Source: Streptomyces vinaceus
Lineage (GTDB): Bacteria > Actinomycetota > Actinomycetes > Streptomycetales > Streptomycetaceae
Length of the DNA: 64,000 bases
Direction: 5' to 3'
Assembly (NCBI RefSeq): GCF_008704935.1
Contig: NZ_CP023692.1
Span: 1,798,001 to 1,862,000, forward strand
Position numbers and translations under genes: made by a program. A model generated the notes under the pieces. The model was not told the origin of the DNA and did no database searches. It saw only the letters and a program-made list of their open reading frames with translations. Positions within the stretch are counted from its first letter, which is position 1. Every line of letters starts with the position of its first letter. Shown here piece by piece: positions 38,445-46,561 of this stretch.

Positions 38445-40142
38445 TCAGGCGGTCAGGCTGAGGGCCGGAGTGGTGGTGACGAGCAGGGTCGCGATCAGGT
38501 CGGCCAGGTGGAGGGACTGGGACGGGTTGAGGCGGGGGTCGCACGAGGTGTGGTAGCGGCGCCCGAGCCAGGTGTCGTCGATGTCCACGTCCACGCACTC
38601 GGTGACGTCGTCCCCGGACAGCTCCAGGTGGACGCCGCCGGGAGGAGTGCCGGTCTCGCGGCAGGCGGTGAAGAAGCCGCGCAGTTCCTCCTCGATCGCC
38701 CGCATGGTGCGGGTCTTGATCCCGCCCGGGCTGGTGACCCCGTTGCCGTGCATGGGGTCACTGACGAAGCGGTCGGCAAGGCCCACGGTGGACGCCGCGG
38801 TGAGCAGTTCGCGGGCGCGCTCGTAGGCCAGTGCCCGGCCCATCCGCAGGACGAAGGTGAGCCGGCCGGGAACGTTGTCCGGGTTGAGGACCGCGTGGAG
38901 GGCGAGGAGTTCGTCAGGAGTGCAGCCGGGGCCGATCTTGACGGCGATCGGGTTGGCGATGCCGGAGGCGAACCCGATGTGCGGGCCGCTGAGCGACCGG
39001 GTGCGCTCCCCGATCCACAGCATGTGACCGGAGTGGGCCCAGCGGGCACCGTCGACGGGTGAGGTGCGGACCTGGGGGAGTTCGTAGTCGAGGAGCAGGG
39101 CCTCGTGGGAGGTGTAGATCCCCGAACCGGCCAGGAAGGAGAGGGTCTTGGCCGACTCGCGGTAGGCGCGCAGCAGGTTCTTCGGGTCGGGGACGCGACC
39201 GGCCTCCGTGAAGGCGGCGGCGTTGACGGCGTCGCCGAGGTAGGAGGGGAGCGAGGTGCCGCCGCGCCGTTCGACGGATGACGAGCGCGGCTTGGCGTAC
39301 TGGCCGGCGATGCGCCCGACGGTGACGACCCGGGCCCCGGAGCCCCCGGCGATCCGCTCGGCCATGGCGCGCAGCACGTCGACACGGTTGCGCACGGAGC
39401 GGGGGGTGTTGTCGGCGAAGGTTTCGGCGCAGTCGCCGCCCTGGAGGAGGAAGGACGGGCCGGCCAGTTCCGTGCGCAGGGCACGGGCCTCCGGCATCGG
39501 AACGAGCGGATCGGCGTGGGCGAGGACCCGGCGGACGTGGGCCGTCTCCCGGAGATCGGGCCAGCGGGGCTGGTGGTCGGGCAGCCCGGCGGACGGCCCC
39601 GTCCCGGCCTCGGTCGTGGTGGTCACGAAGCGGGGGTTGAAGACCTCGTGCACGAGGACCGTGACGTGGTTGGAGAAGGCGATTTCGTAGACGCGGCCGG
39701 GCGAGCCGACCGGGAGCAGGCCGAAGCGTTCGACGGTGAGGCCGGTGGCGAGGATCCGGCGGCGTTCGTACAGGCCCAGGCTGCGTGTGTGCAGGCCGAA
39801 GGGGGTGTCGCCCCCGGGTATCACGTGGGCCGCGTCGGCCCGGCGGAAGGTGATCAGGTTCTCGCTGACCACGGCGCCCGTGCGGTCGCGCAGGCGGGAG
39901 CGGCGGATCCGCAGGTCCGGGTGGGGTCCGGGCCCGAACACGTCGGTGAGGTGACCGGAGGCCCGCAGGGTGGCGGGGTCGGGGCCGGGCAGTACCTCGG
40001 CGGACAGCGGGGAGTCCATGAGTGACTGCAGCAGCACGGTCGTGGAGCCTTCGTTGCGCAGCATCATGCGGGTCGCCGACGGCAGCGCGGGCGGCTCGGA
40101 GAATTCGGGATACGCGGACAGATACGCGGACAATCGAAACAC
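38445..40142 (-). CDS. Fusion: N-terminal chorismate-lyase-like domain + class II DAHP synthase
   Basis: 565 aa. Residues about 25-180 resemble the DUF98/chorismate lyase fold (MMLRNEGSTTVLLQSLMDSPL, GLLPVGSPGRVYEIAFSNHVTVLVHEV). Residues about 190-565 are a class II DAHP synthase: LLQGGDCAETFADNTP, VGRIAGQYAKPRSS, DPMHGNG, LELSGDDVTEC and CDPRLNPSQSL. One polypeptide would thus hold the first shikimate step and a chorismate-consuming step giving a hydroxybenzoate. The DAHP part is short (about 375 aa), like secondary-metabolite versions. The start is uncertain: GTG 40142, or TTG 40133, which has GAGG at better spacing. The lyase assignment rests on pattern, so it is less sure. Confidence 0.8.
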   Translation of the reverse strand: MFRLSAYLSAYPEFSEPPALPSATRMMLRNEGSTTVLLQSLMDSPLSAEVLPGPDPATLRASGHLTDVFGPGPHPDLRIRRSRLRDRTGAVVSENLITFRRADAAHVIPGGDTPFGLHTRSLGLYERRRILATGLTVERFGLLPVGSPGRVYEIAFSNHVTVLVHEVFNPRFVTTTTEAGTGPSAGLPDHQPRWPDLRETAHVRRVLAHADPLVPMPEARALRTELAGPSFLLQGGDCAETFADNTPRSVRNRVDVLRAMAERIAGGSGARVVTVGRIAGQYAKPRSSSVERRGGTSLPSYLGDAVNAAAFTEAGRVPDPKNLLRAYRESAKTLSFLAGSGIYTSHEALLLDYELPQVRTSPVDGARWAHSGHMLWIGERTRSLSGPHIGFASGIANPIAVKIGPGCTPDELLALHAVLNPDNVPGRLTFVLRMGRALAYERARELLTAASTVGLADRFVSDPMHGNGVTSPGGIKTRTMRAIEEELRGFFTACRETGTPPGGVHLELSGDDVTECVDVDIDDTWLGRRYHTSCDPRLNPSQSLHLADLIATLLVTTTPALSLTA

Positions 40143-40211
40143 CTCGGGTCGGTGATGGTCTCGTGGTGCGGGGTTGGGCCGGTGGTACGTGCGGCTGGGC
40201 GGGGCCGCGGG

Positions 40212-41477
40212 TCAGACCGCTTCGGCGAGCTGCCTGCCGGCGGAGGCCTCGGCCACCACCTGGCCGATCAGCTTCGCGGCCGCCTCGGCCCCGTTGCCCG
40301 TCGGTGCGATGGCCTTGGACGCCTCCGCGGCCCGGCGCCGGAAGGCTTCCGGTTCGTCGAAGGCGGTGCGCAGGATGGCGAGCAGGGTGTCGGCGTCGGG
40401 CTCGGTGGCCGTGGTGTACCCGAGGTGGTCGAGCCGGGTCATGGCCTCCCGCTCGTGGTACTCGTCCCGCCCGCTGAGCACGTAGGCGACCGGGGCGTTC
40501 ATCACGGCGAGCTCGGTGACCGACAGCCAGCCGGGGGGCGAGAGGATGACCTTGGAGTGCTTGACCAGGGAATGCCAGTCGGACACGTAGTCGACGAGGA
40601 CGACCCCGTCGACCTCCTCGGTGAACGTCTGGCGGCCGATCACGACGAGCCGGGCGTCCGGGTGCTCGGTGCGCAGCTTCTCGAAGGCGGTGAGGTACTC
40701 GGCGAGCAGCCGTTCCTTGTTCTCGGTGAACATGGTGGTGCCGCCGAAGCCGACGATGGCGTACTCGGTGCCGTGCAGACCGAAACGGGCGTCGATCTCG
40801 GCGCGGGGCGCCGGGTCGGCCGCGCACTCATCGCGGACGATCGGGCCGACGACGTGGCCGTTGCCGGCCGCGAGGGCCTCGAACACCGGGGTTCCCCGGT
40901 CGAGTTCGGGAACGTCCGGCTTGTCCGTGAGGACGGCGCGGGCCCGTCGGGTCACCCACCGGAAGAGGGTGGTGAGAGAGGCCCGGATGGCGTCGACCTC
41001 ATCGGGGTCGTCGAGGATGAAGCCGGCCTCCAGGAGGGCGGCGTTGTCGATCTGGCCGAGGGTGAAGTCGTAGCGCTCGGTGACAAGGACGTAGGGGACC
41101 CCGGAGACCTCGGCGGCCAGGCACGCAGCGACGTTGTAGTCGCTGACGACCACGTCGGGACGGACGGAGCCGATCAGGGCGATCGCGGCGAGCATCCGGT
41201 CGCCGCTGATGAACGTGCGGTTGAGGTAACCGGTGACGTACGAGGTCCAGTCGAAGCGCCGGGCGAGCTGCGAGGTGTTGGCGTGGTCCTGCTGATCGGA
41301 GGCGGTGTGCACGTGCACGCCGAGCTCCTCGAACATCGGGGTGAACAGTGCGCTCTTGGAACCGAGGTACACGTGCTGCTCCGCTCCGGGGAACAGGGTG
41401 CGCACCTTCGCGGCCACCGCGAGGGCCCGCATGTTGTGACCGGTGCCGGTCTCGGCCGGCAGGTGGAGGACCTTCAT
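40212..41477 (-). CDS. GT-B glycosyltransferase (MurG/UGT-like)
   Basis: 421 aa from an ATG with GAAAGGTG six bases upstream. The N-terminus LHLPAETGTGHNMRALAVA is the acceptor-side Rossmann start with the GxGH motif of GT28-like enzymes. The C-terminal half has VDYVSDWHSLVKHSKVILSPPGWLSVTELAVMNAPVAYV, a donor-sugar site with the E of SVTELAV. It probably transfers the dTDP-sugar made by RmlA/RmlB to the aromatic product or another acceptor. It lies 69 bases upstream of the fusion gene. Confidence 0.85.
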   Translation of the reverse strand: MKVLHLPAETGTGHNMRALAVAAKVRTLFPGAEQHVYLGSKSALFTPMFEELGVHVHTASDQQDHANTSQLARRFDWTSYVTGYLNRTFISGDRMLAAIALIGSVRPDVVVSDYNVAACLAAEVSGVPYVLVTERYDFTLGQIDNAALLEAGFILDDPDEVDAIRASLTTLFRWVTRRARAVLTDKPDVPELDRGTPVFEALAAGNGHVVGPIVRDECAADPAPRAEIDARFGLHGTEYAIVGFGGTTMFTENKERLLAEYLTAFEKLRTEHPDARLVVIGRQTFTEEVDGVVLVDYVSDWHSLVKHSKVILSPPGWLSVTELAVMNAPVAYVLSGRDEYHEREAMTRLDHLGYTTATEPDADTLLAILRTAFDEPEAFRRRAAEASKAIAPTGNGAEAAAKLIGQVVAEASAGRQLAEAV

Positions 41478-41654
41478 CTGTGGCACCTTTCGAGGTGGGT
41501 ACAGGCCGGTCCGACCGGCCGGGCGGGAACCCGGCCGGGCGTGACGGACCCTGCGGCGAGGCCACGGCCTGACTGCGGGCACAGCGGCCGTGGAAGAGTG
41601 GCGGAGGGGTGGAGGGACGTCCGGGCCGGGGCGGCTGCATCCGGCCGGGGCGGC

Positions 41655-41765
41655 TCAGGCGGTCGCCGGCTCCATGACGTACTGCCCGGAGCCGGCCCTG
41701 GCGCTTCTCCATGTACAGACCGGTGACGGCGAGGTCCGAGCGGGGGGCGGTGGGCGTCTCCCCGT
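41655..41765 (-). pseudogene. Remnant of a second rmlA
   Basis: Three separated pieces of RmlA are joined here by internal deletions: PTAPRSDLAVTGLY (compare PTAPRSNLAVTGLY of the intact gene), then EKRQG (from LEKRQGI), then, after a frameshift, GQYVMEPATA-stop (compare [15 protein letters not shown]). At DNA level CCCTGGCGCTTCTCCA is identical to the intact copy. It sits directly after the rmlB stop, the usual rmlA/rmlB arrangement, inside the 310-base gap between rmlB and the glycosyltransferase gene. Confidence 0.85.
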
Positions 41766-41787
41766 GGGCGGGGTGGTGGGACGTCCG

Positions 41788-42846
41788 TCAGCGGGCGTCG
41801 GTGCTCGTGGCGGTGCTCATGGCGGTGCTCATGGCCGGGCTCGGGCTCGGGCTCGCGCCGACGGCGGGTACGGCGGGGACGGCCGGGAGGAGCGGGCGCC
41901 ACCAGTCGGTGTGCTCCCGGTACCAGGCGATCGTCTCGGCGAGGCCGTCCTCGAAGGTGACTTCGGGGCGGTAGCCGAGCGCGCGCAGTTTGGAGTCGTC
42001 CAGGGCGTAGCGGCGGTCGTGTCCCTTGCGGTCGGCGACCGGGCGGACGGCGGACCAGTCGGCACCGCAGGCGTCGAGGATCAGTTCGGTGAGGCGACGG
42101 TTGTTCAGTTCCCGGCCGCCGCCGATGTTGTAGACCTCTCCGGACGCGCCTTCGGCGAGGACGAGATCGATGCCCCGGCAGTGGTCGTCGACGTGGAGCC
42201 AGTCGCGCACGTTGAGGCCGTCGCCGTACAGCGGCACCGATCCGCCCTGCAGGAGGGTGGTGACGAAGAGCGGGATGACCTTCTCGGGGAACTGGTACGG
42301 GCCGTAGTTGTTGCTGCAGCGCGTGATGGAGAGGTTCAGCCCGTGGGTCCGCGTGTAGGCCAGGGCGAGCAGGTCCGCCCCCGCCTTGGCCGCCGCGTAG
42401 GGCGAGTTGGGGGCCAGGGGCCGTTCCTCGGTCCAGGCGCCCTCGTCGATGGAACCGTAGACCTCGTCCGTGGAGATGTGGACGAACCTCGGGAGGCCGG
42501 CGGTCCGCGCGGCGTCCAGCAGGTTCTGGGTGCCGAGGACATTGGTACGGACGAACTCGGCCGGGTCGTGGATGGAACGGTCGACGTGGGTCTCGGCGGC
42601 GAAGTTGACCACCGCGTCCACGTCACCGAGCAGCTTCGAGACGAGCTCCGGGTCGGCGATGTCGCCCTCGACGAAACGCAGCCCGGGATGGTCCGCCACC
42701 GGGGCGAGGTTGGCGAGGTTGCCCGCGTAGGTCAGCTTGTCGAGCACGGTCACGCGGTCGACCGACAGGTCCGACCGGCCGTCGAGGAGTCTTCTCACAT
42801 AATTTCCACCGATGAAACCAGCACCACCGGTCACCAATACGTGCAT
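41788..42846 (-). CDS. rmlB: dTDP-glucose 4,6-dehydratase
   Basis: 352 aa from the ATG giving MHVLVTGGAGFIGGNYVRRLL. It has the NAD Rossmann motif GGAGFIGG, the catalytic HISTDEVYGSI and the YAAAKAGADLLA Tyr/Lys pair. It gives dTDP-4-keto-6-deoxyglucose. The last 30 residues (VPAVPAVGASPSPSPAMSTAMSTATST) are a low-complexity extension absent from standard RmlB; the normal enzyme ends near HTDWWRPLL. The first gene of the minus-strand cluster operon, divergent from the beta-helix protein gene. Confidence 0.95.
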   Translation of the reverse strand: MHVLVTGGAGFIGGNYVRRLLDGRSDLSVDRVTVLDKLTYAGNLANLAPVADHPGLRFVEGDIADPELVSKLLGDVDAVVNFAAETHVDRSIHDPAEFVRTNVLGTQNLLDAARTAGLPRFVHISTDEVYGSIDEGAWTEERPLAPNSPYAAAKAGADLLALAYTRTHGLNLSITRCSNNYGPYQFPEKVIPLFVTTLLQGGSVPLYGDGLNVRDWLHVDDHCRGIDLVLAEGASGEVYNIGGGRELNNRRLTELILDACGADWSAVRPVADRKGHDRRYALDDSKLRALGYRPEVTFEDGLAETIAWYREHTDWWRPLLPAVPAVPAVGASPSPSPAMSTAMSTATSTDAR

Positions 42847-42973
42847 GAAATGTTTCCGCCCTTCGACGGTCTTCACCTGATATTCCGCGGCGCACGGCGC
42901 CAGCAAGGAAATGCGAAAGGAAGGGGAAACGGAACAATATCGCCCATCCGGCGATCCCCCCGTTGCCTTCGTG

Positions 42974-43008
42974 CACCTCAAGCCTGGACACAGCGGCCGC
43001 TTGAGGTG
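42974..43008. promoter_or_regulatory. 9-base inverted repeat in the divergent promoter
   Basis: CACCTCAAG (42974-42982) and CTTGAGGTG (43000-43008) are perfect inverted arms with a 17-base spacer. It could be an operator or an RNA hairpin in the rmlB leader. Confidence 0.5.
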
Positions 43009-43018
43009 ATGTCCAAAG

Positions 43019-43040
43019 ATCGTAGAACGTCGAACATGCC
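43019..43040. promoter_or_regulatory. Cluster operator site A
   Basis: Contains TCGTAGAACGTCGAAC. It shares the pattern TCGWAGAA-N2-TYGAAY with sites at 44278 (minus strand) and 48818. It lies beside the ACTATACT promoter of the divergent region. Confidence 0.55.
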
Positions 43041-43270
43041 TGCGCAACACTATACTAGCCAACGCCGAGGTCAGCACAGTGTGGCGGCGGTCGCACGGAG
43101 GGCAATGACTTCGTCAAGTTCGCACTTGGGAAGTACAAGCGGAATTCAGCATTCCCCCAAGAGGGATGAATCTGAAAACTTCGATTCCGCGGGAACCGCG
43201 CCGGAAAGAGCGGACACAAACTCCGGGCGTGGTTGCGGAGCGTGGCACCGGAACACTAGTTTCAGGCGCC

Positions 43271-44212
43271 ATGAAACATTCCCTGGCGCCGTCGGCGCTC
43301 ATAGAGGGCGACACCGTGACGGCGCCCGGCACGACCGTCGGGCCCGGCACCTGGATCCGGTTCGGTACGTCGGTGAGCGGATCCGCCCTCGCGGGCGGGG
43401 TCTTCGTCGGCTTCCGCTGCCGGCTGGACGGAGCCCGCGTGGCGAGCGGCTGCCAGATCGCCTCACTGGCCCGCATCGGCCGTCCGGACGCCGCCCCCGT
43501 CACGCTCGGGGCCGGCGCCTGGATCGGCGCGCGGGCCGTGGTGGAACCGGGAGTCCACATCGGCCCGGGGGCCGTCGTCGCCGCCGGGGCGCACGTCGTC
43601 ACCGACGTTCCCCCCGACGTGATCGTCGTGGGCCGCCCGGCGCGCGTGCTGCGGCGGCGCGAGGTGACCGAGGACGAAGCGCCCGACTTCACCGCCACCA
43701 TCGAGCGGGTCCGGGCCCGCGGCGATGCCGGACGGACCCCTGCGCCCGCCCACTGGACCTCGGACGGGGGCGGCTTCCTCGACGCGGCCCTCTCCGGCGG
43801 CCCCGATGTACACCTGGGCGTCGGGGTGATCGCCATGGGCCGCCCCGACGGACCGTCACCGCACGGGGGCGTACGCCTCGACGCGCGCGTCAGGATCGGC
43901 GCCGGCTCGATCCTGGAGGGGTCCGGCGGCATCGACATCGGCCCGGAGACGGACCTCGGCGACGGAGTCCTCGTCGTCTCCAGCGGCCACGACCTGGGCC
44001 TTCGCTCCCTGCCCTGGCAGGGCGGGCCCGTCCGGATCGGCGCCGGTGTCTCGATCGGCGCGGGGGCGACGGTCGTCGGCCCGTGCCGGCTCGGCGACGG
44101 GGCGGTCGTCGCCCCCGGCTCCGTGGTCGTCGGCGACGTGCCCGCCGGCGGCTTCACCGCGGGGGTGCTCGCCACCCCGAGCGGGCCCGGCCGGGTCCTG
44201 CCGCGCCCCTGA
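43271..44212 (+). CDS. Double left-handed beta-helix (hexapeptide repeat) acyltransferase-like protein
   Basis: 313 aa. Two hexapeptide-repeat blocks are present: residues about 8-130 (VTAPGTTVGPGTWIRFG, IGPGAVVAAGAHVVTDVPPDVIVVGRPARVL) and 200-305 (VRIGAGSILEGSGGIDIGPE, VSIGAGATVVGPCRLGDGAVVAPG). Each resembles a LbetaH sugar or serine acyltransferase, and the first ends in the usual VGRPARVLRR tail. It could acylate the sugar. SGHD near residue 240 offers a possible catalytic histidine. The start has a poor ribosome-binding site; an upstream ATG at 43166 is the alternative. Confidence 0.7.
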   Translation: MKHSLAPSALIEGDTVTAPGTTVGPGTWIRFGTSVSGSALAGGVFVGFRCRLDGARVASGCQIASLARIGRPDAAPVTLGAGAWIGARAVVEPGVHIGPGAVVAAGAHVVTDVPPDVIVVGRPARVLRRREVTEDEAPDFTATIERVRARGDAGRTPAPAHWTSDGGGFLDAALSGGPDVHLGVGVIAMGRPDGPSPHGGVRLDARVRIGAGSILEGSGGIDIGPETDLGDGVLVVSSGHDLGLRSLPWQGGPVRIGAGVSIGAGATVVGPCRLGDGAVVAPGSVVVGDVPAGGFTAGVLATPSGPGRVLPRP

Positions 44213-44277
44213 GCCCACCGCTCACCCCAAGTCCCTTTCCCACCCGCCCCGTCGGACCGCGCGTTCTGCTACGCTCC

Positions 44278-44299
44278 CCACAGTTCGAACTTCTTCGAA
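44278..44299. promoter_or_regulatory. Cluster operator site C
   Basis: On the minus strand TCGAAGAAGTTCGAAC matches sites A and B. On the plus strand the core reads TTCGAACTTCTTCGAA, two TTCGAA units 4 bases apart. It follows TACGCT (44270-44275), a possible -10, and lies about 58 bases before the toroid protein start. Confidence 0.5.
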
Positions 44300-44356
44300 T
44301 AACGAAATTTGGGAGCGGGCGCCAGACCCACGCGCTCCGGATCCACAAGGAACCCC

Positions 44357-46561
44357 ATGACCAGTCCTCCTTCCCTCCGCACCTTCGTCAAGGAACACCT
44401 CCTGGACGAAGAGGGCCGCGTCCCGGCCGTCATCGGCCGCGACTCCGCCGACGTGATCACCCCCGACCGCACCCTGCGGGACGCCGCCCTGGCCCTCCTG
44501 ACCGTCCCCGGCCCGGACGACGCCGACCTCGCGCGCAAACTCCTCGCCTCCCTGCGGGAGTTCACCGACCCGGACCTGCCGGGCTTCCGCGAGCTGCTCG
44601 ACGTCACGGGCGCACCCCACCCGATCGGCGACGTCCGCACCCCCTCCGTACAGGCGCTCGCCGCCTGGGCCCTGCACCGGGCCGGGACGCTGACCGGCGA
44701 CGACACCCTGCTCACCGAGGCCGGGAACCACCTGGAGCGCGTCGTCGAGGCCGTCCTCGGCCACGATTGGCCGGCCCGGCTCGACCGCTCCGCGAGCGTG
44801 GCACTGGACGAGTCCGGCCCGCTGGAGGAGACCGCCGTACTGATCCTGGCCGCCGACGCCCTCACCCCGGGCACCGGTTCGGCCTTCCTCGACGCGGCGG
44901 CCGAGCGGATCGACCGCTACGTCCACGGCGACGCCGTCTGGGACCGTCTGACCCCCCGCGGGGTCCCGGACACGCTCCGCGGCCACCGCGCCGGCCCGGC
45001 CGCCCTGGCGGCCCTGGCCTGGGCGGCGCTCCACCGGCGCGGCCGCGCCGGCGCCGCGGAGCGGGCCCGCCGCGCCCTGGTCCACGTCCACGACCACCAC
45101 CTCCACGTCGGTACCGGCGGCTACTGGGACCGCAGTTCCGCCGACTCCGTGGTGCGCGTCGACGCGGTGGCCGCCCTGCACGGCCACCCCGACTCGCCGT
45201 TCCCGGCGAAGTTCGTCGCCGACCACGCGCTCCTCGCCCTGGCGGCTCGGACCGTCGCCGGGCTCGACGACCCGGACGGGGAGGACGGACCGGTCCTGAA
45301 GGCCCTGGCACAGGAGGCCGAAGCCGAGCTGGAACGGAACACCGACCCCGTGGCGGGCGGTGTCTTCCACGGCCAGGGCAGCTGGTTCTCCACCCCCGTC
45401 GACCCGACGGTCCCCCTCGCCCGGCACGTCATGGTGCCCCCGCGCACCACCGGCTCGTTCGCCGTCGGCAACACCACGTACGTCCCCTTCCACGGCAAGC
45501 ACGCCCGCACCCAGTTGCTGGCCCTGGCCGTCTTGGGCGACCGGGTGGTCGCCCCCCGCACCGCGCCGGAGCTCGTCGAGCGTCCGCAGCCGGACCCGTT
45601 CGACAACGATCTGGGACACGTCACCACCGGGCGGCTGTCCGAGGGACTCATCGACATCGAGCACTACCTGCGCTGGCTGCGGTCCACCGCCTCCGGCCTG
45701 GGCTACGGCCTCACCCCCTACCGGTCCCCGCTCGGCCTGCGTTCCGACCGCACCGCGCAGACCTTCTCGGTGCTGCACGTCGTGTCCGACCTGCTGGCCC
45801 TGGACGAGCCGGTGCCGAACACCCCCGGTGTGCTCGCCGGCGTCTTCGCCACGCAGAACCCGGACGGCGGCTTCGGTGAACAACCCGCCCTGCCCTCCGA
45901 GACGTTCACCACGTACTGCGCGGTGCTGACGGCCATCGTGCTGGGGGGCGCGGACCACCCCGACTTCGACCGCGACGCCTGCGTGGCCTTCCTGCGGTCC
46001 TGCCAGCGTCCCGAAGGCGGGTTCGGCAACGCGCCCGGCTTCCCCTGCGACGCCTGGCACTCCCACCTCGCCACCCTGACCCTCGTCGCCCTGGGCGCCC
46101 GCCCGGAGCGGGAGGACGACCTGGTGGCCTACCTGCTCGCGTGCCGCAACCCGGACGGCGGCTACGGCAACCGGCCCGGCTCCCCGTCCGACACCTTCGC
46201 GACCTTCCGCGCGATCGGCGCCCTGATCGCGCTCGGCCTTCGCCCGCCGCACTCCGGCGAAACCGTCCGGTGGCTCCGCGGCCTGCAGACCGAGGCCGGC
46301 GGCTTCCGCTACCGGACGGACGGCGCGGAGAGCTTCGTCGGCTCCTACCACGCCATCGGCGGGCTCTACATGCTGGGCGCGCTGCCGGCCGACACCGAGG
46401 CCTGCGTCCGGTGGATCACCGTCCGCCAGAGCGCGGACGGAGGGTTCTCGCGCGCGCCCGGCGCCCCCTCGGAGACCACCGACGAGGGATTCATCGCGGT
46501 ACAGGCACTTCACATGCTCGAAGGGAAGCTCAACCGCTCCTGGGCGGTGATGATGACATGA
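44357..46561 (+). CDS. Alpha/alpha-toroid protein with prenyltransferase/squalene-cyclase repeats
   Basis: 734 aa; an AGGA precedes the ATG. Five repeats of the form QxxxGGF/Y occur about 47 residues apart near residues 498 (QNPDGGFG), 548 (QRPEGGFG), 595 (RNPDGGYG), 642 (QTEAGGFR) and 690 (RQSADGGFS). They define an alpha-alpha barrel as in terpene cyclases and prenyltransferase beta subunits. I see neither the DxDD of class II cyclases nor the Zn-binding D/C/H set of prenyltransferases, so catalytic type is open. The N-terminal 480 residues are also largely helical. The stop overlaps the next MFS start (ATGA). Confidence 0.7.
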   Translation: MTSPPSLRTFVKEHLLDEEGRVPAVIGRDSADVITPDRTLRDAALALLTVPGPDDADLARKLLASLREFTDPDLPGFRELLDVTGAPHPIGDVRTPSVQALAAWALHRAGTLTGDDTLLTEAGNHLERVVEAVLGHDWPARLDRSASVALDESGPLEETAVLILAADALTPGTGSAFLDAAAERIDRYVHGDAVWDRLTPRGVPDTLRGHRAGPAALAALAWAALHRRGRAGAAERARRALVHVHDHHLHVGTGGYWDRSSADSVVRVDAVAALHGHPDSPFPAKFVADHALLALAARTVAGLDDPDGEDGPVLKALAQEAEAELERNTDPVAGGVFHGQGSWFSTPVDPTVPLARHVMVPPRTTGSFAVGNTTYVPFHGKHARTQLLALAVLGDRVVAPRTAPELVERPQPDPFDNDLGHVTTGRLSEGLIDIEHYLRWLRSTASGLGYGLTPYRSPLGLRSDRTAQTFSVLHVVSDLLALDEPVPNTPGVLAGVFATQNPDGGFGEQPALPSETFTTYCAVLTAIVLGGADHPDFDRDACVAFLRSCQRPEGGFGNAPGFPCDAWHSHLATLTLVALGARPEREDDLVAYLLACRNPDGGYGNRPGSPSDTFATFRAIGALIALGLRPPHSGETVRWLRGLQTEAGGFRYRTDGAESFVGSYHAIGGLYMLGALPADTEACVRWITVRQSADGGFSRAPGAPSETTDEGFIAVQALHMLEGKLNRSWAVMMT

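Larger units (their letters stand above)
42847..43270. promoter_or_regulatory. Divergent 424-base control region of the cluster
   Basis: It is visibly A/T richer than its surroundings. It contains an inverted repeat (42974-43008), operator site A (43019-43040) and ACTATACTAG near 43049-43058, which can serve as a -10 on either strand. No ORF here is convincing. It probably drives rmlB leftward and the beta-helix protein gene rightward. Confidence 0.65.

Noticed and set aside
44357..46561. Class II diterpene cyclase
   Set aside because: Repeats fit the fold, but no DxDD motif was found, and no GGPP synthase or class I cyclase is in the window.
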